A DNA stretch of 64,000 nucleotides, from assembly GCF_001730305.1 (NCBI RefSeq), contig NZ_MIJY01000001.1, positions 124,001-188,000 of the forward strand, written 5' to 3'. Shown here in pieces: positions 1 through 8,941 of the stretch. Made by a program: the position numbers and the translations under genes. Within the stretch, counting starts at the first letter, position 1; each line of letters opens with the position of its first letter. Source of the stretch: Enterococcus termitis (GTDB taxonomy: Bacteria; Bacillota; Bacilli; Lactobacillales; Enterococcaceae). The notes under the pieces are model-generated. The model was given only the letters and a program-made list of their open reading frames with translations. It was not told the origin of the DNA and did not search any database.

Positions 1-2
1 AT

Positions 3-1010
3 TTCCTATATTTAAAAGTCAGCTCCATCAAAAAAGTAGTGATCATCGGAACCGAAGAAAGTGTGATTTCTGCTGCCCAAAACTTTACCAGTCATAAAAA
101 TAAAAAACATCAGGTAACGAAAGTAATCGTTGATCATTATTATGAAAACCTGGTTAAGTTGTTGGATGAGATCGATATTGTTTATATTTCCAGCCACATC
201 GATGAAAATGAAAAATTTAAAATCTACAAACTAGTCACAAAAGCAGAGAAAAAATTGTTCTTAAATACAAGCTTTGAAAATCTGATCATGTTAAAACCAA
301 ATATGATGAACTTTGAAGATGAAAGTATCATCGAAGTGTCAGATTTTAGGATCAAAGGGGAAGACAATTTCATGAAACGACTGTTTGATATTATGCTTTC
401 ATTTGTTTTATTAGTCATTGCTTCGCCACTGATGCTAATTGCAGCAATCTTGGTTAAAGCAACATCGCCTGGTCCTGTGATTTATAAACAAACGAGAATC
501 ACATTAGATCAGAGAGAATTTTCTATTTTGAAATTTAGAACGATGTCTGCAACCGCAGAAGCAAAATCTGGTCCGGTACTATCTACAAGTAATGATAGTC
601 GCGTAACGGGTGTCGGAAAATATTTACGCGCATTGAGAATCGATGAGTTACCTCAATTAATCAATGTGATTCGTGGAGATATGGCGATTGTTGGACCTAG
701 ACCTGAACGACCGTTTTTCGTCGATCAGTTTAATAGTGAAAACCCTCAATATTATTTGAGACATAACGTGAGAGCGGGCATTACAGGGTATGCACAGGTA
801 TACGGAAAATATGCATCTGACTATAATAGCAAACTAAATTTTGATTTGCTCTATATCAAAAACTATTCACTGTTGCTGGATCTGAAAATATTGTTGCAAA
901 CAATCAAGATCTTGTTTGATAAAGTATCCTCTCAGGGTGTGGAAGATGTTGAACGCAGTACAAAAGATCTTTCATTTTTAAGTGAAAATAAAATCGAGCT
1001 ATTTAAATAA
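3..1010 (+). CDS. polyprenyl-phosphate sugar-1-phosphate transferase, 5' truncated by window edge
   Basis: The frame is open to base 3, so the true start lies upstream of the window; a GTG at 39 is not a convincing start because the Rossmann-like strand begins before it. The visible part has a nucleotide-binding-like region, a hydrophobic segment at about nt 370-465, and the family's C-terminal catalytic region with FRTM (about 533-545), RIDELPQL (about 636-660) and GPRPERP (about 691-711). These are hallmarks of the bacterial sugar transferase (WbaP/WcaJ-type) family, which loads the first sugar-1-phosphate onto undecaprenyl phosphate at the membrane. It lies 5 nt before a glycosyltransferase and starts the surface polysaccharide cluster. 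The family is certain; the sugar cannot be read. Confidence 0.9.
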   Translation, partial: FLYLKVSSIKKVVIIGTEESVISAAQNFTSHKNKKHQVTKVIVDHYYENLVKLLDEIDIVYISSHIDENEKFKIYKLVTKAEKKLFLNTSFENLIMLKPNMMNFEDESIIEVSDFRIKGEDNFMKRLFDIMLSFVLLVIASPLMLIAAILVKATSPGPVIYKQTRITLDQREFSILKFRTMSATAEAKSGPVLSTSNDSRVTGVGKYLRALRIDELPQLINVIRGDMAIVGPRPERPFFVDQFNSENPQYYLRHNVRAGITGYAQVYGKYASDYNSKLNFDLLYIKNYSLLLDLKILLQTIKILFDKVSSQGVEDVERSTKDLSFLSENKIELFK

Positions 1011-1015
1011 AGTGA

Positions 1016-1849
1016 GTGAAAAAAATGGAAACAATACCTGTTAGTGTCTTATTGTCTGTCTATAAAAAAGAGAAACCAGAATATTTTACTGAAACACTGG
1101 AAAGTACACTAGCCCAAACGGTTCAGCCGGATGAGATCCTTTTAGTAGAAGATGGTCCTTTAACAGAAGAATTATACGAGCGTATCCAGCATTATCGCGA
1201 TACCTTAGGTGATCAACTAACAGTCATTTCCTTAAAAGAAAATCAAGGTCTGGGAACTGCTTTAGCGATCGGTGTAGAAAATTGCCGAAATCAGTTAATT
1301 GCTAGAATGGACACAGATGACATCATGGTTGAAAACCGCTTAGAAATACAATATGCTGCATTTTTAGAAAATGACGACCTAGCTATTGTTGGTTCAAATA
1401 TCATTGAATTTGAAGGAACGGTCGATAATGTATTGGCGAAAAAAACAATGCCATTGACGAATGTTGAGATTCGTCAGTTTTCTAAAAAGCGAAATCCTTT
1501 CAATCATATGACAGTGATGTACAAAAAGGATGCAGTATTAGCAGTTGGCAATTACCAGCCGCTGCAGGGATTTGAGGATTATTACTTATGGGTTCGACTG
1601 CTGAAGGCTGGCTATCAAGGATGTAATTTACCAGACTTCTTAGTTTATGCACGAACTGGAGCAGAGATGTATAATCGCCGAGGTGGCTTGAATTATTTGA
1701 TGCCAGGACTTAAAGCAAGAAAAATAATTTATCAAGAGGGCTTAGGTGGTTTTACGGATTTCTTTTCCGTCTCACTTGTTCACACTGCTATTTGTATAAT
1801 GCCTACTAAACTCCGAGGGAAATTCTATAAACGGATGCTTAGAAAATAA
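1016..1849 (+). CDS. family 2 glycosyltransferase (AmsE-like)
   Basis: A GT-A fold family 2 glycosyltransferase of about 277 residues. The N-terminal nucleotide-sugar site reads PVSVLLSVY and LLVEDGP, and the DTDD metal-binding motif lies at residues 99-102 counted from GTG 1016. The C-terminal third has the FEDYYLWVRLL stretch seen in AmsE-like polysaccharide enzymes. The start is GTG 1016 or ATG 1025; the Shine-Dalgarno sequence is weak for both. It is translationally close to the preceding sugar transferase and is followed by a terminator, so it ends the first transcription unit. It probably adds the second sugar of a lipid-linked repeat unit in the cytoplasm. Confidence 0.88.
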   Translation: MKKMETIPVSVLLSVYKKEKPEYFTETLESTLAQTVQPDEILLVEDGPLTEELYERIQHYRDTLGDQLTVISLKENQGLGTALAIGVENCRNQLIARMDTDDIMVENRLEIQYAAFLENDDLAIVGSNIIEFEGTVDNVLAKKTMPLTNVEIRQFSKKRNPFNHMTVMYKKDAVLAVGNYQPLQGFEDYYLWVRLLKAGYQGCNLPDFLVYARTGAEMYNRRGGLNYLMPGLKARKIIYQEGLGGFTDFFSVSLVHTAICIMPTKLRGKFYKRMLRK

Positions 1850-1870
1850 AATTGAATAATGATAATAACC

Positions 1871-1915
1871 AATAAGCATCGCGCAACCTTTCTTTGTGTG
1901 ATGCTTATTTCTTTA
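1871..1915 (+). terminator. Rho-independent terminator after the first glycosyltransferase
   Basis: An inverted repeat, AATAAGCATC with GATGCTTATT and an inner CGCAA/TTGTG part, is followed by a T-rich tail. It separates the first two polysaccharide genes from the LicD-led operon. Confidence 0.75.
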
Positions 1916-2047
1916 TTTGTATGAGCACTCCTAGTTTACAGTTGCATTAAGATAACGAGTAACTTGTTGAAAGTTTTTGGCAGATATGAGAAAATAGACC
2001 AGATGTATTCTGAAAAACAGGTACTTTGAGGAGTTTATTAGTGAACG

Positions 2048-2929
2048 ATGAATAATATGGAAGACACACAACAAATTAAAAGAATTCAAAACGTCAATTT
2101 AGAGATGGCGAACTATTTTGTTGATTTTTGTAATGAGCATCAGCTACTGTGTTATTTTTGTGGCGGTGGGTGCATCGGCGCCATTAGAAATCAAGGCTTT
2201 ATACCTTGGGATGATGATTTGGATTTTTTTATGCCGCGCAAAGATTATGAGAAGCTTTATGAATTATGGACGACGCATGCAGATGTTGAAAAGTATCCCA
2301 TTTTAAAACCGTCTAAAACCTTCATTGATCATAATTCTTTTACCACGATTCGAGCAGCTGCAACAACCTTCATCAAGCCTTATCAAAAAGAGCTGGATAT
2401 TGCTCATGGACTGCCGATCGATATTTTCCCACTGGACGGAGCGCCTAACGGACAATTTAAAAGAAAAATCCAAAAAGTTTGGGCATTGATCTATGCACTG
2501 TTTTGCTCACAAGTGGTTCCAGAAAAGCATGGTGGAATCATGGCTTTAGGCAGCAAAGTGCTGCTAAAATTGATTCCAACTAAAAAAGGTCGTTATAGAA
2601 TTTGGTCCTTTGCAAGTAAACAAATGTCGAAATATGATTTTGATACGGCAGAATTTGTGACTGAGCTTTGTGTAGGTCCTCGCTATATGGGAAATATTTA
2701 TAAAAAATCAGATTTTGCAAAAGCGGTATTTGTCCCTTTTGAAGATACGACCATGCCTGTGCCGATTGGGTATGATCATTATTTAACGCAAGTATTTGGT
2801 CATTATATGGAATTGCCTGATGAAAAAGATCGGGTCTCTCATCATGATGCAGTATTTATCGATACAGAGAACACATATAAAAAATATAAAGGGATCTACT
2901 ATTGCGTAGATCATTCGAAGGAGGAATAA
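2048..2929 (+). CDS. LicD family phosphotransferase (first copy)
   Basis: 293 residues with the LicD hallmark GFIPWDDDLD (WDDDLD at residues 54-59), a second acidic block in PIDIFPLDG, and a late HHD motif. LicD/fukutin-type proteins transfer phosphocholine or polyol phosphates from CDP-activated donors onto sugars. The start is ATG 2048, with GAGGAG upstream at a rather long spacing; ATG 2057 is an alternative. It is 3 nt from the cytidylyltransferase that follows, which probably makes its CDP-linked donor. The transferred group cannot be identified from sequence, but a polyol phosphate is a reasonable guess because no choline-pathway genes are nearby. Confidence 0.88.
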   Translation: MNNMEDTQQIKRIQNVNLEMANYFVDFCNEHQLLCYFCGGGCIGAIRNQGFIPWDDDLDFFMPRKDYEKLYELWTTHADVEKYPILKPSKTFIDHNSFTTIRAAATTFIKPYQKELDIAHGLPIDIFPLDGAPNGQFKRKIQKVWALIYALFCSQVVPEKHGGIMALGSKVLLKLIPTKKGRYRIWSFASKQMSKYDFDTAEFVTELCVGPRYMGNIYKKSDFAKAVFVPFEDTTMPVPIGYDHYLTQVFGHYMELPDEKDRVSHHDAVFIDTENTYKKYKGIYYCVDHSKEE

Positions 2930-2932
2930 TTA

Positions 2933-3637
2933 ATGATTACAGCTTTGATTATTGCCGGTGGTGTCGGTAAAAGAATGGGACAGGATATCCCTAAACAGTT
3001 CATCATGGTGGAAGATAAACCAATTATTATTTACACATTGGAATCCTTTCAAAAGCATCCAATGATCGATAGAATATTAGTCGTTTGTAAAAAAGGCTGG
3101 GAAGATACATTGTTAGCTTATGCCAAAGAATACCATATTGATAAATTAGAATGGATCATCGAAGGTGGCAATAGTGGTCAAGAATCAATTAGAAATGGTG
3201 TTGATTTCCTAAAAGAGCATTCTGATAAAGAAGATACAATTGTGATTCATGATGGTATTCGTCCGTTAGTGGATGAAATCGTCTTATCAGATGTTATCGT
3301 AAAATGTAAAGAGTTCGGTAATGCGGTTACTTCTTTACCATACAACGAGCAAATTTTTGTGAAAGAAACAGAAGAAACAACCAAACAATATATCAATAGA
3401 GAAACACTAAGAAGAGTGTCCACACCTCAAGCATACCAATTCGATAAATTAGCATGGGCTTATGAAAAAGCCTTCAAAGAAGGGATCGGTATCTCAGAAT
3501 CATCATATGCCAATACAATGATGGTCGATTTAGGAGAGACGCTTTATTTTGCTGTGGGCTCTGATAAAAACATTAAACTAACAACACAAGATGACCTTCA
3601 ATTGTTTAAAGGCTATCTTCGAATGAAGGAAGAATAG
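2933..3637 (+). CDS. IspD/TarI-family cytidylyltransferase
   Basis: 234 residues with the GT-A nucleotidyltransferase signature AGGVGKRMGQDIPKQF at residues 8-23, the HDGIRPLV stretch and the STPQAYQFD block shared by IspD and TarI. Such enzymes make CDP-alditols (CDP-methylerythritol or CDP-ribitol) from CTP. Enterococci make isoprenoids by the mevalonate route, so a role in CDP-polyol supply for the flanking LicD proteins is more likely than an IspD role; this is inference from context. It sits 3 nt after licD and 9 nt before the SDR gene. A good RBS (AAGGAGG) precedes the ATG. Confidence 0.88.
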   Translation: MITALIIAGGVGKRMGQDIPKQFIMVEDKPIIIYTLESFQKHPMIDRILVVCKKGWEDTLLAYAKEYHIDKLEWIIEGGNSGQESIRNGVDFLKEHSDKEDTIVIHDGIRPLVDEIVLSDVIVKCKEFGNAVTSLPYNEQIFVKETEETTKQYINRETLRRVSTPQAYQFDKLAWAYEKAFKEGIGISESSYANTMMVDLGETLYFAVGSDKNIKLTTQDDLQLFKGYLRMKEE

Positions 3638-3646
3638 GAGAAAGTT

Positions 3647-4699
3647 ATGTTTTCGAATAATCTTGATTATCAAAAAGATATTGAAAAAGTCATTCAAGAG
3701 CAGCTGGCTTGGGAGAAACTAAGAAATAAATCATTTTTGATCATCGGTGCCTCTGGAATGATCGGAACTTTTTTGATTGATTGTCTGATGGCTTTGAATG
3801 AAACACAGAACCTGGATATCTCTGTTTATGCAATGGGAAGAAATCAGGGAAAGCTTGAATCAAGGTTTGTAAACTATCTGAATGACAGCAATTTTCACAT
3901 AACAGCAGGCGATATTTTGAAACCATTATCTTCAGAGATCGATTATGATTTTATTATTCATGGTGCGAGTAACACGCATCCTAACGCCTATGTAAGTGAT
4001 CCTATCAATACAATCATGACGAACATCAAGGGGACAGAACAAGTATTGGAGTATGCTGCGAAGCATTCTGTTGAACGTGTACTGTTTCTTTCTACGGTTG
4101 AGATATATGGAGAAAACAGAGGCGATGTAGAGAAGTTTGACGAGCAATACTGTGGTTATATCGACAGTAACACGTTAAGAGCAGGTTATCCTGAAGGAAA
4201 ACGTGCAAGTGAAGCGTTATGCCAAGCCTATATTCAACAATATGGGGTTGACGTGGTCATTCCTAGACTGTGCCGAATTTTTGGACCAACAATGCTGGAA
4301 GAGGACTCTAAAGCCTCCTCTCAATTTATCCGAAATGCTGTAAATGACGAGGATATCGTTTTAAAAAGTGAAGGAACACAGTATTATTCTTACTGTTATG
4401 TTGCTGATGCAGCGTTTGCGTTATTGTTTCTGTTGCTTGAAGGAAAGTCTGGTGAGGCGTATAATATTGCCAATAGTCAATTTGATTTAACACTCAAAGA
4501 ACTTGCAGAAAAGCTGGCAGCCACTGTCGGAAAAAAAGTTATTTATGAATTACCGGACCAAAAAGAAGCGGCTGGTTACTCTAAAGCAACACAAGCAATT
4601 TTAGCGACGGATAAGATCGAGCGCTTAGGATGGAAACCGATTTATTCCTTAAATGAAGGCTTAGAGCAAGTCATTAAGATTATGAAAAATAAGGAGTGA
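3647..4699 (+). CDS. NAD(P)-dependent epimerase/dehydratase, extended SDR
   Basis: 350 residues. The Rossmann motif GASGMIG is at residues 34-40 and the SDR catalytic YPEGK (Y-x3-K) at about 181-185, with the Ser-containing LSTVEIYG strand before it. The late SYCYVADAA and EAYNIAN blocks are typical of the extended epimerase/dehydratase family. It lies between the cytidylyltransferase and a glycosyltransferase, so it may reduce or epimerise the precursor that becomes CDP-activated. The partner usually found with TarI is the unrelated alcohol dehydrogenase TarJ, which is absent here. The substrate is unknown. Confidence 0.85.
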   Translation: MFSNNLDYQKDIEKVIQEQLAWEKLRNKSFLIIGASGMIGTFLIDCLMALNETQNLDISVYAMGRNQGKLESRFVNYLNDSNFHITAGDILKPLSSEIDYDFIIHGASNTHPNAYVSDPINTIMTNIKGTEQVLEYAAKHSVERVLFLSTVEIYGENRGDVEKFDEQYCGYIDSNTLRAGYPEGKRASEALCQAYIQQYGVDVVIPRLCRIFGPTMLEEDSKASSQFIRNAVNDEDIVLKSEGTQYYSYCYVADAAFALLFLLLEGKSGEAYNIANSQFDLTLKELAEKLAATVGKKVIYELPDQKEAAGYSKATQAILATDKIERLGWKPIYSLNEGLEQVIKIMKNKE

Positions 4700-4706
4700 A
4701 AAAGCA

Positions 4707-5687
4707 ATGCCTGAGATTAGTATTATCGTTCCGGTATATAACGTCGAAAAGTATTTAGATAAATGCGTACAGTCGATTCTGAATCAAACATTTAAGGATT
4801 TTGAATTGATTTTAGTGGATGATGGTTCACCAGATAATAGCGGAGTGATGTGTGACCAATATGCTGAACAAGATGCTAGAGTGAGTGTTATCCACCAAGA
4901 AAATGGCGGATTGAGTGCTGCAAGAAATGCTGGCATAGAAAAAGCAAAGGGTCGTTATCTTGGTTTTGTGGATAGCGATGATTATATCGCTGAAGATATG
5001 TATGAGCTTTTATATACGAACTTAAAAAGAGAAGATGCTGACTTAGCAACTGTGGGATTCCTAGATATTTATGCAGGAAAAGAACCTGTCATAAAAGAAA
5101 AAAAATATATAGTAACGGATATGATTGGTGCTGCAAAGATAACTTTCGAAGGAAAGCTAAGCACGATAAGTGCAACGAATAAATTATATAAAAAAGAAAT
5201 CTTCGATTACGTTCGTTACCCTGTTGGAATGATCACAGAGGATGCTGCTGTGATTTTAGATGTTCTTGAACAGACGAAAAAAGTTGTCATTGATACTAGT
5301 CAAAAATATTGTTACTATCATCGAGAAAATAGTATTTCCAGTAATCACTTTACCAGAAAAGACTTGGATATGATCAAAGCTTGGGAAGATAATGAAGCAC
5401 GTGTTCTTGAGAAATACCCAGATCTTGTCTGCATTGCACATACTCGTGTCTGCTGGGCATATTTTACTGTTTTAGATAAAATGATGAACAGTCCACTAAC
5501 AACAGAAGATCAAAAGACACAAAAAGAGATCATCAAATTTTTATGTAAGAATTTTACTTTTGTACTTAAAAATCAATATTTTACCAAGTCAAGAAAACTA
5601 GCAATGATTGCTTTAAGAATACATCCGTATTTCTATAAGCTATTGTCACGCTTAGAAAATAGAATGATAAGGAAAATAAATAAATAG
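4707..5687 (+). CDS. family 2 glycosyltransferase
   Basis: 326 residues. The N-terminal GT-A domain has ISIIVPVYNVEKYLDKC, LVDDGSPDNSG and a FVDSDDY metal-binding motif near residues 86-92, followed by a C-terminal part rich in charged residues. This is the common EpsJ/CpsI-like subgroup that adds sugars to a lipid-linked repeat unit on the cytoplasmic face. It is in an operon with the SDR gene (7 nt gap) and precedes the polymerase gene. Donor and acceptor are unknown. Confidence 0.88.
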   Translation: MPEISIIVPVYNVEKYLDKCVQSILNQTFKDFELILVDDGSPDNSGVMCDQYAEQDARVSVIHQENGGLSAARNAGIEKAKGRYLGFVDSDDYIAEDMYELLYTNLKREDADLATVGFLDIYAGKEPVIKEKKYIVTDMIGAAKITFEGKLSTISATNKLYKKEIFDYVRYPVGMITEDAAVILDVLEQTKKVVIDTSQKYCYYHRENSISSNHFTRKDLDMIKAWEDNEARVLEKYPDLVCIAHTRVCWAYFTVLDKMMNSPLTTEDQKTQKEIIKFLCKNFTFVLKNQYFTKSRKLAMIALRIHPYFYKLLSRLENRMIRKINK

Positions 5688-5715
5688 ATTTTAGTGAGCT
5701 AAGGAGATAGGGTTA

Positions 5716-7086
5716 ATGATGAAAAAAGCTAATGAAATACTTGATAAGGTAGAAATACCTTTTATTCTCATTTGGGAGTTTATGTTAATTGTACGTATGA
5801 TCAGTACCTATAGCCTGATACCATCAAAAGTTGACAGCTTTATTTTTGCTATTATTTCATTAGTAGGTGGATTATTATTTATTCGCAATGGGCTTGATTG
5901 GGTAAAAAAACGCGAGAAACCAAGCATTTTATTACTACTATTTACTTTGGCGTTGATAGTAACCTCGGTTGCAAATGCACCAACAGGGTTAGTGGCCAAT
6001 GTTAAGTTAATAATATGGGAAGTTCTTTTTTTCTTTGTAGTTTATGAAGTTGGGAAAAAAAATCCCAAAGCGCTGTTTTCATGGGTAGAAAAAGTGTTGG
6101 TGTTTACTTGGTTTATCTTACTAGTGATCTCATTGGGAATGTTTTTCGTTCAGTTCCAATATACGATGCCATTGGATAAATTGTATTATGGGATTCGAAT
6201 GGGATTCTTTGAAAATCGTTTGTATGGTGTGTTTGTAGATCCAAATTATTCTGCAACGATTTCTGTAGTTTCAATTTGTTTCTCTTTTCATCTATTAAAA
6301 GAAGCTAAATCAAAACTATTCAAAGGCTTCTTGATTGTCAATTTAGTTTTCGCGTTCTTCTTTGTTGTTCTTTCTGGCTCAAGAACAGCAATGATCGAAA
6401 TTATGGCGATTACTATTTTATGGGTATTTTTCTATTTTTACTATACTAAGAAAGCGATGGCTCTTTTAAAACGTTTGGTACTTTCAGCTGTCCTTGCGTT
6501 ATTAGCTGTAATGACGCTTTATTTTACGATGGATATCACTCAAAAAGTATCGGTTGTCACAGCAGAAGCGGTTAGTAAAGTAATTGTAATAAAAACGACT
6601 GATGGGAAAGACGATATCTCTTTAGATCGTCCGGATACAGGTGAAGATTCAGATATTTCTAATAGCCGTTTTAAACTATGGAACAGTGCGGTTGAAATAT
6701 TTAAGACTAAGCCACTGATTGGGCCTTCGCCAAAAGGACTGTTACAGTACGCTCAGAAAAATTTACCTCATTCGTGGATATCTCAAAAAGAGCAGACACC
6801 ACATAACTTTTTCTTCTTCTTGTTGGCAACAACAGGACTTATTGGGACAGTTCCATTTGTTCTTTTCGTTTTATATAATATGATCAAAGCAATCATCACA
6901 TTATTTAAAATGAACAGAACTAATTATTTAGATTATCTATTTCAATGTTTAATCGTCTTGACGATCTTGATATCTGCATGTTTGATTCCAGATGTTGTAT
7001 TAGTAACAAGACTAGGCGCAATGTTGTTCTTCCTATATATTGGTAGATTGAATTCAAAAAATGAACTGGAAACGAGTGAACTATAG
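5716..7086 (+). CDS. O-antigen ligase/polymerase-like membrane protein (Wzy-type)
   Basis: 456 residues, strongly hydrophobic, with roughly ten or more predicted membrane segments and one large external loop (about nt 6540-6760) containing the NSRFKLWNSA and QKEQTPHNFFFFLLA stretches typical of the O-antigen ligase superfamily. Such proteins polymerise or ligate lipid-linked repeat units outside the membrane. It is preceded by AAGGAGAT before ATG 5716 and is 2 nt from the following licD gene. With the flippase at 8942 it completes a Wzx/Wzy-type pathway. Polymerase and ligase roles cannot be told apart from sequence. Confidence 0.85.
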   Translation: MMKKANEILDKVEIPFILIWEFMLIVRMISTYSLIPSKVDSFIFAIISLVGGLLFIRNGLDWVKKREKPSILLLLFTLALIVTSVANAPTGLVANVKLIIWEVLFFFVVYEVGKKNPKALFSWVEKVLVFTWFILLVISLGMFFVQFQYTMPLDKLYYGIRMGFFENRLYGVFVDPNYSATISVVSICFSFHLLKEAKSKLFKGFLIVNLVFAFFFVVLSGSRTAMIEIMAITILWVFFYFYYTKKAMALLKRLVLSAVLALLAVMTLYFTMDITQKVSVVTAEAVSKVIVIKTTDGKDDISLDRPDTGEDSDISNSRFKLWNSAVEIFKTKPLIGPSPKGLLQYAQKNLPHSWISQKEQTPHNFFFFLLATTGLIGTVPFVLFVLYNMIKAIITLFKMNRTNYLDYLFQCLIVLTILISACLIPDVVLVTRLGAMLFFLYIGRLNSKNELETSEL

Positions 7087-7088
7087 AT

Positions 7089-7913
7089 ATGAAAGAATTG
7101 ACTATTGATGAAATTCAAGCGGTCGGGGTCGAGATGCTTGTACACATTGATCAGATTTGCCGGAAAAATGAAATTGAATATTCTGTTTATTATGGTAGCT
7201 TGATTGGGGCACAGAGACACCAAGGCTATATTCCTTGGGACGATGATTTAGATATCGTCCTGACTCGTCCCAATTACGACCGTTTGATCAAACTTTTAGC
7301 TGAGGATGAAACGTATCTATTATTGAGTTTGGAAACTAGAAAAGAGTATCGTTATCCGTTTGCAAAATTAGTAGACAAAAGAACCTGCATGAAAACCAAG
7401 CAGTTTTATCACAGTGAAGATCCTGAGCTGGGTGTTTTTGTGGATATTTTCCCGATTGATGGATTTCCAACTGAAGATTCTGAACGGAAAAATTTCGGTG
7501 AACGTTGTATGTTATATCTAGATAATATGCTAGCAACACTGAATGCTTCATATGCAATTTCAAAAACAAGATGGAAGGCGTATGGTAAAAGGGTTTTATA
7601 TTACCCAAAATACCGTAAGCTGTTGAAGCAAGGAAATTACAGTCATTGGAGAAACTTGCTCATGAGCGAAATGACTAGCTATCCTTTTGAAGACGCCTCA
7701 ATTTGTGGCTATATCGAGTTTATAGACGAGGAATGGGGAATTTTCCCAACAGAGTGGTTTAAGGAATATGAGGATATTCTATTTGCTGGAAAAAAAGTTC
7801 GAGCAATCAAAGACCGTGAAAAGTTTTTGACTTTGCGCTATGGAAATTATATGGAATTACCACCGGAATCTGAGCGAGTGACACATCATCCATATACTTT
7901 TTATTGGAAATAA
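7089..7913 (+). CDS. LicD family phosphotransferase (second copy)
   Basis: 274 residues with GYIPWDDDLD (WDDDLD at residues 50-55), VDIFPIDGFP and a late THHPYTFY segment, all typical of LicD. Overall it differs clearly from the LicD at 2048, so it is not a recent duplicate and probably acts on a different sugar or position. It overlaps no gene but starts 2 nt after the polymerase, implying translational coupling. Two LicD proteins and one CDP-donor enzyme in the same cluster suggest two phosphodiester substitutions on the polysaccharide. Confidence 0.87.
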   Translation: MKELTIDEIQAVGVEMLVHIDQICRKNEIEYSVYYGSLIGAQRHQGYIPWDDDLDIVLTRPNYDRLIKLLAEDETYLLLSLETRKEYRYPFAKLVDKRTCMKTKQFYHSEDPELGVFVDIFPIDGFPTEDSERKNFGERCMLYLDNMLATLNASYAISKTRWKAYGKRVLYYPKYRKLLKQGNYSHWRNLLMSEMTSYPFEDASICGYIEFIDEEWGIFPTEWFKEYEDILFAGKKVRAIKDREKFLTLRYGNYMELPPESERVTHHPYTFYWK

Positions 7914-7928
7914 AGGAGTCTGAGATCA

Positions 7929-8843
7929 ATGGACTATAATCGCATGATGATTATTACTTTAGACGAAAAATCTGTTTTGTTTTCAGCAGATGCACAAAAA
8001 TTAGGGATTCACGTTGAAAAATATTTTGAAAAACGAACGCTTATAGTTAAATTGTTTAACTATATCGATAAGAAGCTAAATTTACAATTGGCTTCTTATC
8101 AATATGGCAGCTGGAAGAAAAAATTAAAGGATATTGACTTTGTTTTGTTAAATGCCCATTTTTTCTCTCGTCCGCTTATCAAGTATTTAAATCGAAAATT
8201 TCCTGATATTCGGATTGCTGTTTGGTATAGCAATCCTGTTGCCAAGGACACACCCGTTTCTTTTTATTCTGGATTGAACTGTGAATTATGGTCATTTGAT
8301 AAAAGTGATTGTGAAAATTACGGCATGCATCCGAACAACCAGTTTATAGATCAAATGAAACTGAATGTTACTAAACATGACGATAGTTACCACTCTGATG
8401 TTTGTTTTATCGGTGTTGATAAAGAACGCTTAACACTTTTATTGGAGCTGGAAGACTATTTCATCAGCCAGCAATTGAATCCGCTTATCTATGTTGTGGA
8501 TTCATCTAAAAATTCTCGCACAGATTATGCCTATAAGCCTGCACTGCCTTACAGTGAATTGATTAATTATGAAGGAAACACAAAGGCTATTTTGGATATA
8601 GTTCAAAGTGATCAACAAGGGATTTCGCTTAGACCGCTGGAAGCATTGTTCCTTAATAAAAAACTGATTACGAATAATCTGAATGTACAGGAGTTAGATT
8701 TTTATCGTCCTGAGAACATATTTGTTTTAACGGATGAAAATCATCAGGATATTGCAGCGTTTCTACATACACCTATGGTATCACTTCCAGAAGCTATCAC
8801 ACATAAGTATCAATTCGAAGGTTGGTTCGCTAATTTTTTTTAA
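7929..8843 (+). CDS. putative glycosyltransferase of a polysaccharide cluster
   Basis: 304 residues, soluble. There is no DxD signature near the N-terminus. The C-terminal half has the pattern PYSELINYEG, KAILDIVQ, GISLRPLEALFLNKKLITNN and YRPENIF, which I know from capsule and LPS biosynthesis proteins with a GT-B-like C-terminal domain (CgeB-like). A role as a glycosyltransferase or accessory transferase in repeat-unit assembly is likely but not proven. It follows licD with an AAGGAG RBS. Confidence 0.65.
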   Translation: MDYNRMMIITLDEKSVLFSADAQKLGIHVEKYFEKRTLIVKLFNYIDKKLNLQLASYQYGSWKKKLKDIDFVLLNAHFFSRPLIKYLNRKFPDIRIAVWYSNPVAKDTPVSFYSGLNCELWSFDKSDCENYGMHPNNQFIDQMKLNVTKHDDSYHSDVCFIGVDKERLTLLLELEDYFISQQLNPLIYVVDSSKNSRTDYAYKPALPYSELINYEGNTKAILDIVQSDQQGISLRPLEALFLNKKLITNNLNVQELDFYRPENIFVLTDENHQDIAAFLHTPMVSLPEAITHKYQFEGWFANFF

Positions 8844-8941
8844 GAAGTGAGCAGTACTTCTAGAGTGTCACGGTGGCTTGTTCACTAGTAGTTTGTTGTG
8901 GGGTTTGTTTAGACTAAATGAGAAAATAAGAGGAATTTATC

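Noticed and set aside
2933-3637. Naming the cytidylyltransferase IspD
   Set aside because: Enterococci use the mevalonate pathway and the gene lies between licD and an SDR in a polysaccharide cluster, so a CDP-polyol role is more likely.
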